This document shows, piece after piece, positions 22,701 to 32,688 of a stretch of 64,000 nucleotides of DNA (the first letter of the stretch is position 1; each line of letters opens with the position of its first letter). A program made the position numbers and the translations under genes. The notes under the pieces were generated by a model. That model searched no databases and was not told the origin of the DNA. It was given only the letters and a program-made list of their open reading frames with translations. The stretch comes from Amoebophrya sp. A120 (lineage: Eukaryota; Sar; Dinophyceae; Syndiniales; Amoebophryaceae): contig CAJINV010000005.1 in NCBI GenBank assembly GCA_905178155.1, positions 5,411,038-5,475,037 of the forward strand, read 5' to 3'.

Positions 22701-25700
22701 CTCGTGGCCACAAATCAGCAAGAACGCAAATTTTCGGAAGCTGCGTGCCTTTTCAAGATGGGGACGAGGGGGAGTTTTTCCTTTTGATAGAAGGGGGGCC
22801 ATCTTCTTCAACTATCAAATGTAAAAATATCTGGGTCTGGAAGATTCTGAGATTTGTCATGCATGTTTTGCATGACCCAGGATGTCTGTAATGCACGACC
22901 GCGCATCACAGATTTTGAGCGGGCTTCCTGATGCCTACTCCGCATGACAAACGCCCTCCCCGCGTAGCACAAACTAGACTCCTCTTGCTGGTCATGCAAT
23001 ACAGAGTTTTCTAGAGTCCAAAGTTAGCATCACAAGTTCCAATTTTCCAGACCCAGACATTTTTACATTTGATATCAACCGCGGGCAGCCAACTCCAGTC
23101 CGGAGTTAATACAAGTCTCGCACACAGCGTAGCGGCCGGGACGTATCCTGTGCAAAAGTATCGTACTCGTTGTATTGCAATCATGCATTACAAATCCTTT
23201 TGTTAAGGTAAATCAGCACTACAAATTTTATTTCTCATGCTGAGGAAATTTGTAATGCATTTATACGAATGCGATGCTTTTGCAATGCATAGGACGGGCG
23301 GCGGTTGGATGTCCTCCGCGAGTGCTGGCGCAAAAATATCAAATGCAAATATGTCCTCTGTGTCTGGAAGAAGGCAAGGTCTGTCATGCTTGTCTGGCAT
23401 GAGTAAAGGGTTTGTGATGCGTGTCCCAGAAAAGCCTTCTGCTTCTTGCTTGTCATGCAAAAACGCAGTTTGTCATGCGAGAAACGCAACGCAAAGCCTC
23501 GCAAATCTTTCTCATGCTTGGCTGTGCATTACAGAGCAGTCACCATTCACAGCCCAGCATTCCAAGTTTCCAGACCCAGACAAATTTGCATTTGATAAAA
23601 AATGAACTGGAACAAATTGAAGAACATGGGGCTCCCCCCTGGGGCTGAGGGATCTGGACGCTTCAACAGTCGGGCAAGAGGGTATGACAGTGCACAACTC
23701 CCCCTCGTTCTCATTTCTCATGTTGCAAATGACAACTCCACGCTTTCCCTCCTGTCACTATTATGCATGACAAGTTCTGGCAGCCCAACCAGTCCTAAGT
23801 ACACTCTAGCACAAATTTGTCATGCAAAACCGGCACTCTTGCTGGTGCAGCTTGCATTGTCGTTCATGCTATACAAATGAGGGGGAGGGGGAGTTGAGCA
23901 CTCTCATAGAGGGCCCCGGGGAAATTCCGCATCTGCTGCGGACATTTATCTCCTGACCGGCGAATCTTCCATATCAAAGTGAAAAAAGCCCCCACCCCAT
24001 ATAGGAAACAGAAGATGCGCGAATTTGTGATGCTGTATTTGAGTACACAAATCGACTTGTATTGCTAGAAGGCCAAGAGACGAAGCTGCGGCCTAAATGG
24101 CAGGTAATCTGTCATGTTGTTTCCCACTTCCAGTTGCCTCCTGTCATCCTGGAGCTGCAGGGCTTTCCCACGCTAGACAGCACTACAGTCCGCATCTTTT
24201 TCCTTCTAGCATCACAAAGCTTTTTTGTGACCCCAAATCTGCATCACAGATTTCCGTTTTGATATGGGGAGGGGGCGTTTTTCATTGTAATATTCCATCT
24301 CGGGCTTGCAGAGCACCAGCGGCGAGGCCGCGGCGGTGAATGCGCGACCTGCTGAGGATATCAACTGCAAAAATGTCTGGGTCTGGAAACTTGTGATGCA
24401 AGAAAGGGAATAGTGAACTCACTATAATGCGCGGCCAAGCATCACAAGTTTTTTCCATGGCTCTGAGTTGCGTACTCCGCATGAGAAACTGCGTTTTTGC
24501 ATGACAGGGAGGAGGAGCTCCTCGCGGCCATGCAACACAGAGTTCAGAGTCATGCCAGACAAGCCTGTCAAATCTCGCAATCTCCCAGACCCAGACACTT
24601 TTGCATTTGATAGATGACCACGCTGAGCAAGAGCAGGTGCTGGTACCTGACCCACCGGAACGGCGTTCGTCCATCTACCGCCAGCACGATGATCACCCGG
24701 ACTTCGACCCGCAGCATGTTGATAATCATGATGCGGCCTCCGAAGATGTTGAGGAGGGGTCGCACGACAGCCACATGAGCTTCGACGATATGGAAGCGTC
24801 AGGTTTGAAATCGTCAAAGTTGAAATAATTTGCAACGCATAAAATGCATGACCCGCGGCACGTGTGTTGCAGAGCAGGCAAGTGAGGCCGATTGTAAGCG
24901 TGTTTGGGGTTACAGCTCGAGCTGCTAAAGTAGCATGAGAAAGTCGCCCTTCTTTGCCTAAACAGCATGACAAAGTGGATTTAGGGACCACCGAAATTTG
25001 TCTTGCGCCACTTACAAACTGGGTTCCAACTGGCATCCATTTTATGCATGACAAATTATTTCAACTTTGTCGATTTCAACTCTGACACATCCATAGACGA
25101 GGGCTCCGCAGTAGAAATTTCGGACGAAGCCGCCAACTATGGGAGTGTCAGGATCGAAATCGACAAAATCGAAACGATCTGCAATGCATAAAATGCTACG
25201 CAAAAAGCGAGTCTATTGCAGTGGATGCAAGGAAGACGGATTGTAGTCCTGGTAAGGGTTAAGTGTTGGGCTGCTGACTAGCATGACAGAAGGCAGCTGC
25301 TTTGCCCTAAACCGCATGACAGATTCGCTTCCAGGACGGGGAGAATTTGTCATGCGCCGACTACAAACTGTGGCTCTAACTGGCATCGATTTTGTGCATC
25401 ACAAGTTTTTCGATTTTGTCAATTTCGATCCTGACAGTTCCATACCAACCTGTTCAAAAATATCATGGTGGCCAAAAACTTCCACCCCACGCCACATGAA
25501 CATCATGAGCCTCCGGCAGAAGAGCAACAGCAAGCGGAACAAGAACCACAGCAGAACGTCGATGAGGTGCTGGCCACCAGCAATTCCAACTTCGACCCAG
25601 GCTATGCGAGGACCACCGGAGCAGGTGCTAGTAGCAGTGGAACGGTGCATATCGCAAGAAAGAACTGTTTCAGTGTGAACTTGTGATGCAGAGAATGGAG

Positions 25701-28700
25701 CATAGAACGATTTGTCTTGCTACACCTGCATAGAGCATTGGAGTTTTAAGCGTGTTTCCACTATGGGAAATGCGCGCGTGGGAAATTTTCTGTGTCATGT
25801 GTAACATCAAACTTGTGATGCAGATCTTGCAAGATCATCTGAGTGAGACATTTTTTTCGTGGGATAGTGCAAGTCGTTGTTGGAGCGGGCGCGGCGGCGG
25901 CGGCGGCCAACTACCTATGAAAGCCTCAGAATGGAAATCCTCAAAGAGGACATACTTTGTGATGCATGAAATGCAAGGCAAAAAAGACTGGATTGCAGAG
26001 GACGCAATGGAGTCCGACTATTGTCCTGCTAGGGGTGAAGAATTGGGCTGCTGATTAGCACGACAGAAGGGCACCCCTTTGCTTAACTAGCATGACAGAC
26101 ACGTTTTGAATGCCCGGGAAATTTGTCATGCGCCGACTACAAATGGCGCTTCAACTGGAGTCGTTTTTTTGCATTACAAATTATTTCCACTTTGAGGATT
26201 TCCAACCTGAGGCTTTCATACTACCCTGGTGCTCTTGCGTCGTCCGGGGGCGCCGCACAGTTTCTGCCCCCCGCGCGTCGTCCGCCGCCACTGTCGCCCG
26301 AGGAGCAAGAGAGGCTGGCCGCGCTAGATCGCGCTAAGGGTACCAGCTCTCTGGCGAAACGCAGAGCCGCGCGTGCGAATAAGAGCAGTGGGTCCTTGGC
26401 AATGGCCAACATGGTGCAGCTGGTGGCGAACAACAAGCAGGCAAATAAGACGCACAACGTGCAGGCGGAGGACAGCACGATCGTCAACTCTGCAGCGAGC
26501 ACCGAATTATCAAATGCAAAAAATTGTCTGGGTCTGGAAGATTGCGAGATTTGTCATGCTTGTCTGACATGACCAAAACGTCTGTGCTGATGCGTGTCCA
26601 AGTAGAGACCCTTGTGCCTGTCATGCAAAAACGCAGTTTGTCATGCGAAAAACGCAACACGAAGAAGCGCAGATATTAATTTCTCATGCTTGTCTGTGCA
26701 TTACAGAGCGTTCACCATTCCCATCGCAGCATTAAAAGTTTCCAGACCCAGACATATTTGCAGTTCATACGAATCCCCAACGCGCAACACACAGCAGCTC
26801 GACAGCAGCGTGGTACATATCAACTGCAAATATGTCTGGGTCTGGAAGTAGAGTGCGAACTTGTGATGCGCATTTCACAACACATAAAAATCTCTCATGC
26901 ATAGGCAGCAAAAGCTACCCACTCTCTGGCGTCACCAAAATGTGGCATTTGTGGTCTTGCGGATTCACGGCATTGCGGAAGCTTCTCGAAATCTGTGACG
27001 CTAGAGCTTCCATGCCAGACCTTATGCGTCATGCAAAAGCAGCATGAGACCCAGACACACACATTTGCATTTGATAGTACAGCCGCAGGATCAACAACAT
27101 AATCCGGTTGAGCACGAACACGTAGAGGGCTGGCACAACGCCGCCGCCGGGCGAGTGCCAGAAGGAGATCAAATCATATTAACCCCCCGCGGCCCACCAG
27201 GAGAAGCTGAAGCAGAAAGAGATGAAAGTGAAATTATATTCACCGGCCTCGCAGCACCTGTAGTTCAAGTCTTCACTTTGGGTGCGCTGTATTGCATGCC
27301 AAAAGCAAAAACGGCACTGCGCGCGCCAGCACTGACAGGGGCTGCAGGCTGCCCTTGCATAGGGCGCAGAACTACTGTAGGCCCCCTTCGCACCTGCTCG
27401 CGCGCTCTGTTAGTTTGAATTGCAGTGGCTGGCGCGCTCTGCTTTGTTTCTGTGCTGAAGCAAAACAATGATGGGCGGTAGCGGGGTCATGGGGTGGGGG
27501 AGGCGGGGCTTTCTCTTGAATGATTCACGGACGGGCAGCGCTTTTTTGCCTTTTCTGAGGATATTCATTCGGGAGCCGGCTCTTGTTGTGAATTTTCGCA
27601 AGAAGCGCTGCTTTTCTGGATCCCGATTTTGAATCATTCAGCGGCCGGGAGCAAGCGGCCGGGCCTTGCTTCCCTTTTTTTTGCCTCTAGGCACACACGC
27701 CGCAGGCCTGGGCAGAAGCCTGGCGCACACGCTGCCAGATTGCATTCCAGGCGCAGAACTACCTTGCTTACCGTCTAGGTATGGGGTGCGTCTTGTTCTG
27801 AGTTGCAGAACGAAGAAAAACCTTGCAGGCGGCGGCAACGAAGCCAAGGCGGGCACGTAGCTGCGCGCGCAGGCACGTAGCGACGCCTATACTTCTTCTC
27901 CCCGGTGCTTGTTGGCGCAGCTACGATGCGCCGATGAAACAACGCGCAACTATTTCCGCGTGCCGGAGGCGGAGGCCGCTGCCACGCCTCAGACCTCCGC
28001 TGGCGCCGTTGGCGTTGCTTTTTTTGCCGCGCCTGCTCGGTAGTTGCTGTTTTGAAACTCAGGGCGTGGCTGTTGAACCCGGAAAACGTCGGCTTCGGTG
28101 TCGGTGACGGGCGTGTTTGAAAAAATCATTCTTCTGCAAAGTGTAAATATTCACGGCCGATTTTGAATATATTCAAAATAGATCCATGAAGCTAAATGGA
28201 CTTTGTCCCTTCATAAGAAAGAGATGAAAGTGAAATTATATTCACCGGCCTCGCAGCACCTGTAGGTGTAGTTCTCCCGACACCTGTCTTGCACGACCAC
28301 CATCCTTCTCCCCGACGTCTTCAACAGCGTGCTGAGGGGGAAAATCATGAATCATTGCTGCTGAGGAAAGCGAAAGGTGAGGAGCAAATAAATGATTTTT
28401 ATACTAGTCTTCTTGATGAACAAGAACAAGCAGCAGGAGGAGCGCATTCGTCGTCCTCTGCCGGCGGGTCTTCAACTACATCTTATGGAAGCGTCAGGTT
28501 TGAAATCGCCAAAGTTGAAATAATTTGTGATGCGTAATAAAATGCATAGCGCAAAATACGTGTGTTGCAGAGCAGGCAAGGAAGGCCGATTGTGAGCCTG
28601 TTTGGGGTTAGAGCTCGAGCTGCTAAAGTAGCATGAGAAAATCAGCCATCTTTGCCTAAACAGCATGCCAAACTGGATTTAGGCATCTTCGCCAAAATTT

Positions 28701-30791
28701 GTCATGCGCCACTTGGAAACTGGGCTCCAGCTGGCATCCATTTTATGCATCACAAACTATTTCAACTTTGACGATTTCAATCCTGACAGTTCCATACATC
28801 TCGTCGTGCTAGTAGTTCTCCTTGTTCCTCAGGTGGCCCTCGGAAGATGAACAAAAACTTCTACGTACTATCAAGATAAAAATCCCCCCTCGTCCCCATA
28901 CAACACAAACGGAGATTTGTGTAGCATGATTTGTGATCAGATGAAATCGCCTTGTCATGCTAGAGGGGAAGAGATGATGCCATGCGGCCTGTAGTGGCGG
29001 CTGCCGTGGGAACAAAGCCTTGCGTCTTCTAGCAAGCCGACTTGTGTACGCAAATCCAGCATGACAACTATCCTCTTTGATATAGGCTGGGGGGATCATT
29101 TTTCCTCACAATACTAGGAGTCCTCGCGGCCCATAATTCCGTCCTCAACTATGGCGTTCTCAAACGTTACATTCTTAACTGTTTCTGTTGCACGAATCTG
29201 TGATGCAAGAAGAGCAATATGGAAAGGGGCAAGTCTCGCAGAGTCTCGCATCACAATTTTGCAACAGATGTCGATGCTGTTTAGCCCTTCGAGAATTTGT
29301 CATGCAGAGCGCCTTAATCTCCTGGCGACTTATGGGAATTTTGCATGACAAATCATGCAACAGTTGAGAATGTAACGCTTGAGAGTCCCATATCAACTGG
29401 AGAGCAGCCAGACCAGCACGACGACGACGTATCAAAGTGCACAACTCGTCCCTCTGCCCCTCATTTCTTGTGTTGCACGAACAGCAATACATCAAGCGTC
29501 AGCAAGAATTCTACACGTTTTGCATGACAAATCTGGACAGGAGAGTAGTGCTATTTGGGCTGCCAGAACTTCAACTTGTCATGCAAACTACAGTGCCAAG
29601 ATAAATCAGGTACTGTTCTCTACATGCCGAATATGAGGGGGACGAGGGGGAGTTGTGCAGGTGCACTCTCATACGACGACGATGACGACGAAGCGAGTGA
29701 AACCGAACAAGATGAAATGCTCACGCCGCTGGTTGAAGGAGGTGTACCGAGAAGTACAACAACTCCGGCGAGGTGGACGTCATCTTGTTCATCTCGTGTA
29801 ATATGTAAGAATCCTTCCTGGACTTCCTCCCCCTACGAGGATGAGTATGCGGACTACACGGGAGAGACTGAAGACCGCCTTGAGGAAGAGGATCGCAGCT
29901 CGTTTATCCCTTCCTCGTGCCCGTCCCGCGCCTGCGAGCGGGGACGACGAGCAGGAGCTCCTGCGCGACCACGTGCGATGGCAAGCACGAACCCGCTGCA
30001 CAATCGACGAGGCCGGCCGGCGCCGCGGCGCGAGAAGATGCACCAGGAGGTAAAAACTAGTACACTCGGCGTCGAAGAAGTTCATCTTCCAGCAGCAGAC
30101 CGTGTTGTACAAGAACCAGCTCGAGGAGCTCCTTCATCCACGAAGGGCTCGGTCCACCAGATGGAACCAACACGGCCACCAACAACATCAATATCAAACG
30201 GTAGTACCACGAAGAAACCAGCTTCTAGTACTTCTGCCTACCAGAGCGCCACGGAGCGGATGAAGATTTTGTTCAAAATATCCTGTGGAAAAACTAACAC
30301 CCACGACACCCCAGAGTATTGACGCGGCTGGACAGCAACTACACAAGTCCGGAAGTTGTGGGAGTGCTCACGCATGACAGGTAGTTGTTCCTGCTCTCTG
30401 TAGAATTCTAATGCATTTTAGCAACTGCAACTGGTGGTGGAAGTGCCACAGTGGATGATCGCAAAGGCATTACAAATTGGAGAACGCGGTTGGAAAAAAT
30501 CGAAATGCCTCGCATGGGAATGCGCATTTTTGACTACAAATCTTGATCTTCCTGTAACTACTGCAAATCTGCATGACAACTCTGGGGTCCACCTCATGGG
30601 ACAGTTTTTTCTCAGGATACAAAACGGGCTCTGAGAAGCTGACGCTGATTTTGCGGAGCAGCGATGATTCCTCTTCCAGCTGTAACTACACCGACGATCA
30701 CGCTAGTTGGATCATGAATACGTCAGACGAGGACGACGAAGAAGAGTTGCTGCTCATCAACAAACGGCTAGGAAAATTGAACAAAAAGTAA
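19731..30791 (+). CDS. G3: Cys-rich multi-span membrane protein with long disordered tail
   Basis: Exons: 19731-19778, 19971-20137, 20377-20388, 20448-20530, 20707-20747, 21018-21194, 21463-21533, 21818-21944, 22263-22429, 22795-22812, 23080-23143, 23297-23336, 23603-23682, 23914-23971, 24298-24358, 24618-24788, 25101-25137, 25450-25649, 25872-25915, 26226-26507, 26775-26817, 27082-27263 joined to 28266-28483, 28802-28868, 29119-29149, 29398-29429, 29679-30278, 30625-30791. From 21018 this is 979 codons including TAA at 30789-30791; the first five exons, with GT-AG introns chosen by me, add 117. Membrane segments near residues 43-57 (VVFFIFWILLG), 130-152 (PFVISVAG to LLLLIAVVL) and 205-234 (GVLFWFAVITGVALLVAAM). 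About 14 Cys lie between the first two. The tail is Ser, Glu, Pro and Gln-rich and ends acidic then basic (EDDEEEL, KKLNKK-like). Family unknown. The 5' exons are tentative. Confidence 0.75.
20138..20371. mobile_element. Introner, family H
   Basis: TATGACAGTGCGCAACTCG start and GTTGTGCATTGTCATA end, with three extra bases before the right TGGAT. Duplication TGGAT. Intron of G3. Confidence 0.82.
20748..21012. mobile_element. Introner, family A
   Basis: TATGCATTGC start and TTGCAATTGATA end. Exact duplication GCACT. Intron of G3. Confidence 0.9.
21195..21457. mobile_element. Introner, family A
   Basis: TATCAAGTG start and TTTCATTTGATA end. Exact duplication CTACA. Intron of G3. Confidence 0.9.
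21534..21812. mobile_element. Introner, family E
   Basis: TATCCTGAGTAAAAACG and its complement at the ends. Duplication decayed (GGCTG/GCGTG). A GT-AG cut also keeps the frame. Intron of G3. Confidence 0.87.
21945..22257 (+). mobile_element. Introner, family C, forward
   Basis: TATGGAAGCGTCAGG start, CTGACACATCCATA end. Exact duplication AAAGG. Intron of G3. Confidence 0.9.
22430..22789. mobile_element. Introner, family D
   Basis: TATCGAAAGGAAAAATG start and TTTTTCCTTTTGATA end. Duplication GAAGA/GAAGG. Intron of G3; the next exon is only 18 bp. Confidence 0.87.
22813..23074. mobile_element. Introner, family A
   Basis: TATCAAATG start and TTACATTTGATA end. Exact duplication TCAAC. Intron of G3. 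Confidence 0.9.
23144..23291 (+). mobile_element. Introner, family B, forward
   Basis: TATCCTGTGC start and GCAATGCATA end. Exact duplication GGACG. Intron of G3. Confidence 0.9.
23337..23597. mobile_element. Introner, family A
   Basis: TATCAAATGC start and GCATTTGATA end. Duplication AAAAA (low complexity but exact). Intron of G3. Confidence 0.88.
23683..23908. mobile_element. Introner, family H
   Basis: TATGACAGTGCACAACTCCC start and GAGCACTCTCATA end. Exact duplication GAGGG. Intron of G3. Confidence 0.9.
23972..24292. mobile_element. Introner, family D
   Basis: TATCAAAGTGAAAAAAGC start and TTTTTCATTGTAATA end. Exact duplication TTCCA. Intron of G3. Confidence 0.9.
24359..24612. mobile_element. 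Introner, family A
   Basis: TATCAACTGC start and GCATTTGATA end. Duplication GAGGA/GATGA. Intron of G3. Confidence 0.87.
24789..25095 (+). mobile_element. Introner, family C, forward
   Basis: TATGGAAGCGTCAGG start. Exact duplication GACGA. Intron of G3. Confidence 0.9.
25138..25444 (+). mobile_element. Introner, family C, forward
   Basis: TATGGGAGTGTCAGG start and CCTGACAGTTCCATA end. Exact duplication CCAAC. Only 42 bp separate it from the previous family C copy. Intron of G3. Confidence 0.9.
25650..25866. mobile_element. Introner, family F
   Basis: TATCGCAAGAAAGAAC start and TTTTTTTCGTGGGATA end. Exact duplication GTGCA. Intron of G3. Confidence 0.9.
25916..26220 (+). mobile_element. Introner, family C (divergent), forward
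   Basis: TATGAAAGCCTCAGAATGG start with matching AACCTGAGGCTTTCATA end: both ends differ from other C copies but still match each other. Exact duplication CTACC. Intron of G3. Confidence 0.9.
26508..26769. mobile_element. Introner, family A
   Basis: TATCAAATGC start and GCAGTTCATA end. Exact duplication CGAAT. Intron of G3. Confidence 0.9.
26818..27076. mobile_element. Introner, family A
   Basis: TATCAACTGC start and GCATTTGATA end. Exact duplication GTACA. Intron of G3. Confidence 0.9.
27214..27263 (+). repeat. 50-bp direct repeat, left copy
   Basis: Identical to 28216-28265. The repeat lies in the G3 reading frame (EIIFTGLAAPV). Confidence 0.95.
27264..28265. other. 1,002-bp non-introner insertion in a G3 exon
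   Basis: Sequence between the start of the left repeat's flank and the end of the right 50-bp repeat. Removing 1,002 bp restores the frame from EIIFTGLAAPV to GVVLPTPVLHDHH. The frame inside it stops at 27416-27418. Lacks introner ends and motifs; GC-rich centre and scattered GAATNATTCA strings. No GT-AG cut gives the in-frame join. Could be an unusual intron, a recent insertion or an assembly artefact. Confidence 0.7.
28216..28265 (+). repeat. 50-bp direct repeat, right copy
   Basis: Exact copy of 27214-27263, offset 1,002 bp. Confidence 0.95.
28484..28796 (+). mobile_element. Introner, family C, forward
   Basis: TATGGAAGCGTCAGG start and CCTGACAGTTCCATA end. Exact duplication CATCT. Intron of G3. 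Confidence 0.9.
28869..29113. mobile_element. Introner, family D, eroded flanks
   Basis: C-rich left end and GGGGGGATCATTTTTCC right end. Flanks CGTAC/CTAGG do not match. A GT-AG intron 28865-29117 fits in frame (NFY joined to ESSRP). Intron of G3. Confidence 0.82.
29150..29392. mobile_element. Introner, family I
   Basis: TATGGCGTTCTCAAACGTTAC start, matching complement ending GAGAGTCCCATA. Exact duplication TCAAC. Intron of G3. Confidence 0.9.
29430..29673. mobile_element. Introner, family H
   Basis: TATCAAAGTGCACAACTCG start and GTGCACTCTCATA end. Exact duplication CGACG. Intron of G3. Confidence 0.9.
30279..30619. mobile_element. Introner, family E
   Basis: TATCCTGTGGAAAAACTAAC start and GTTTTTTCTCAGGATA end. 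Exact duplication CAAAA. Last intron of G3. Confidence 0.9.
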
Positions 30792-32688
30792 ACTACAGCA
30801 TGGGCCGCGGCGGCATGGCAGGAACTGGAACTGGAACTCTGTGGGCGGGTACTAGATGAAACCACCGACCAATTATTATAACTTCTCAGTTTCATCGTCG
30901 TTGTCTTCTTCACCGGCAGCTGCTACGAAATTTCGTCATCTCGTGGTGTAACTACAAGATCGACGTGGACGTGGTTTGATTCATTCTCATTACTCCAAGC
31001 ACAGCCCATACAGAGGCGCACTACTTCCAGTTTTTCTTTTCGCCTCGTCTCCTCCATAAGTATACCTCGTTCTTATACACACGAAATTTTGATTTCATAA
31101 TCTCTCTATGTTTTTTTCCAATGTCTACGGTATCTACAGAACACGCATCACTAGCATACATGCCTTTTGGCTTTGATCATTTTTTAGCTGTGGCTCATGA
31201 ATGTGCTATCGGCGCAGCATGCACAAGCAGCCTTTTTTGGCGTTTTATCATTTTTTCACATATTACTCACTGACTTCGATTTTCAATTTCCAATCTTTTT
31301 TTATACCATTTGTTTTGCCTATATTTTCATTTTTGATTTATTCATCATTTAAAAGTCGCTCTTCTCTCTATCCAAGAAGTATTGAGTCGTTCCATCTGAA
31401 GATATCAAAGAAAAAAATTACGTGCAATACCGATACAAAAATACCGATAGTACGACTAAAAACCACAACTCCTAACGTGACAGTCGCCCGCATGTTTACC
31501 TCTGAGCAGTACGCTGACTGAATTTAGAACTAAAAGAAACACTCCATCGGCTTTTGCGCGTTGCTGCCGCCGGCCTGCAGCACGGGGCTGCTATTGCTAT
31601 TCAGCCCTGGCCCTGTATAGAAGATTGATGTTCTTGTTGTTCGCGAAATTGGACGACGGGCTAGGTGGTGAAGTTTAGTAAGACAATTTCAATTCCCAAG
31701 AAGAAGTCCAGCTTGCGAAATGCTCGGGAATTCTTGTACCGGACGAGCATAAATGGGTCGTCGATTTTTGCGATGATTCGCGTACCGCTCGTACGATCCT
31801 GCAATATGATCCTCCAACGTAGCGGCCTAGATCGTCATATGAAGTTTGATGTGGTGTTGGCCTCGTCGTCGTGTGGTCGTGGAGATTGACTGATTTCGAT
31901 GTTCCCTACTTTTTAGTCATTTATGCGATTGAGAATGAAAAGGTTACGACGACTGCAACAAGGGTCACGATGAAAATGTAGGTTCGTGACGATGACTGCA
32001 ACAAGGGTCTGCTATAATTTCACGAAGATCCACTTCAATATCAATTTGTAAAAAATTTCGGGTCGCTCGTTGTACAACTCTCGTGTGTGTTATACCAATT
32101 TTTGATGAAGATGATCTGCTGGGTGCTGGAAGGCTATTTTTAGATTGTGTTTCCTCGTCGTGAAAAGAATTTCGTTTTTCATCGGGAGTTCTTGCACCAT
32201 AATTGATATAGATTTGCCGGCCACCTCGGAACTAACAATCCAGTGAAAAATATTTTTTTGCGATGGACCACAAGAGGAAGCCGTGGTTCGCGTTTATTTC
32301 GAGAAGCGAAAAATCGAGAGTAGCATTGATCTTCGTCGAGACTCATGAAACATTATCAATGGTGGATATGTGGATCATGTTGTTGATGTAGGTATAGGTT
32401 CAGGTCAGTTGTAATGCCATTGGTTGCATTGCGAGGCTTGTCCTTGTGTTTTTTTCAAGGGACCACGGGCCTGAAAATCAAAATCTTCGGAGTTGTGGAA
32501 ATCGTGCTGCCGTGTGATGGCCAAGCTCCTTCGGATCTCCATGAAGATCGTGGGAATATGTAAAACGAAACTCGTACATTCATAAGGCTAAGGCATAGCA
32601 CACGACGAAGGAATTCCAATTCGCAGTTTGCGTCCACGACCACGACCACGGGGGCGGGAGTGGATTCTGATCAACAACATCAAGGAAA
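30792..32688. other. Intergenic, G3 to G4
   Basis: AT-rich, no introners, no credible long frame. Should hold the G3 3' end and the G4 promoter. I see no recognisable core promoter element. Confidence 0.5.

Noticed and set aside
20748-27076. Regularly spaced, near-identical repeats that might suggest a CRISPR array.
   Set aside because: The repeats are inverted ends of elements of 150-360 bp with target duplications, in a eukaryotic coding region, and no cas genes are present.
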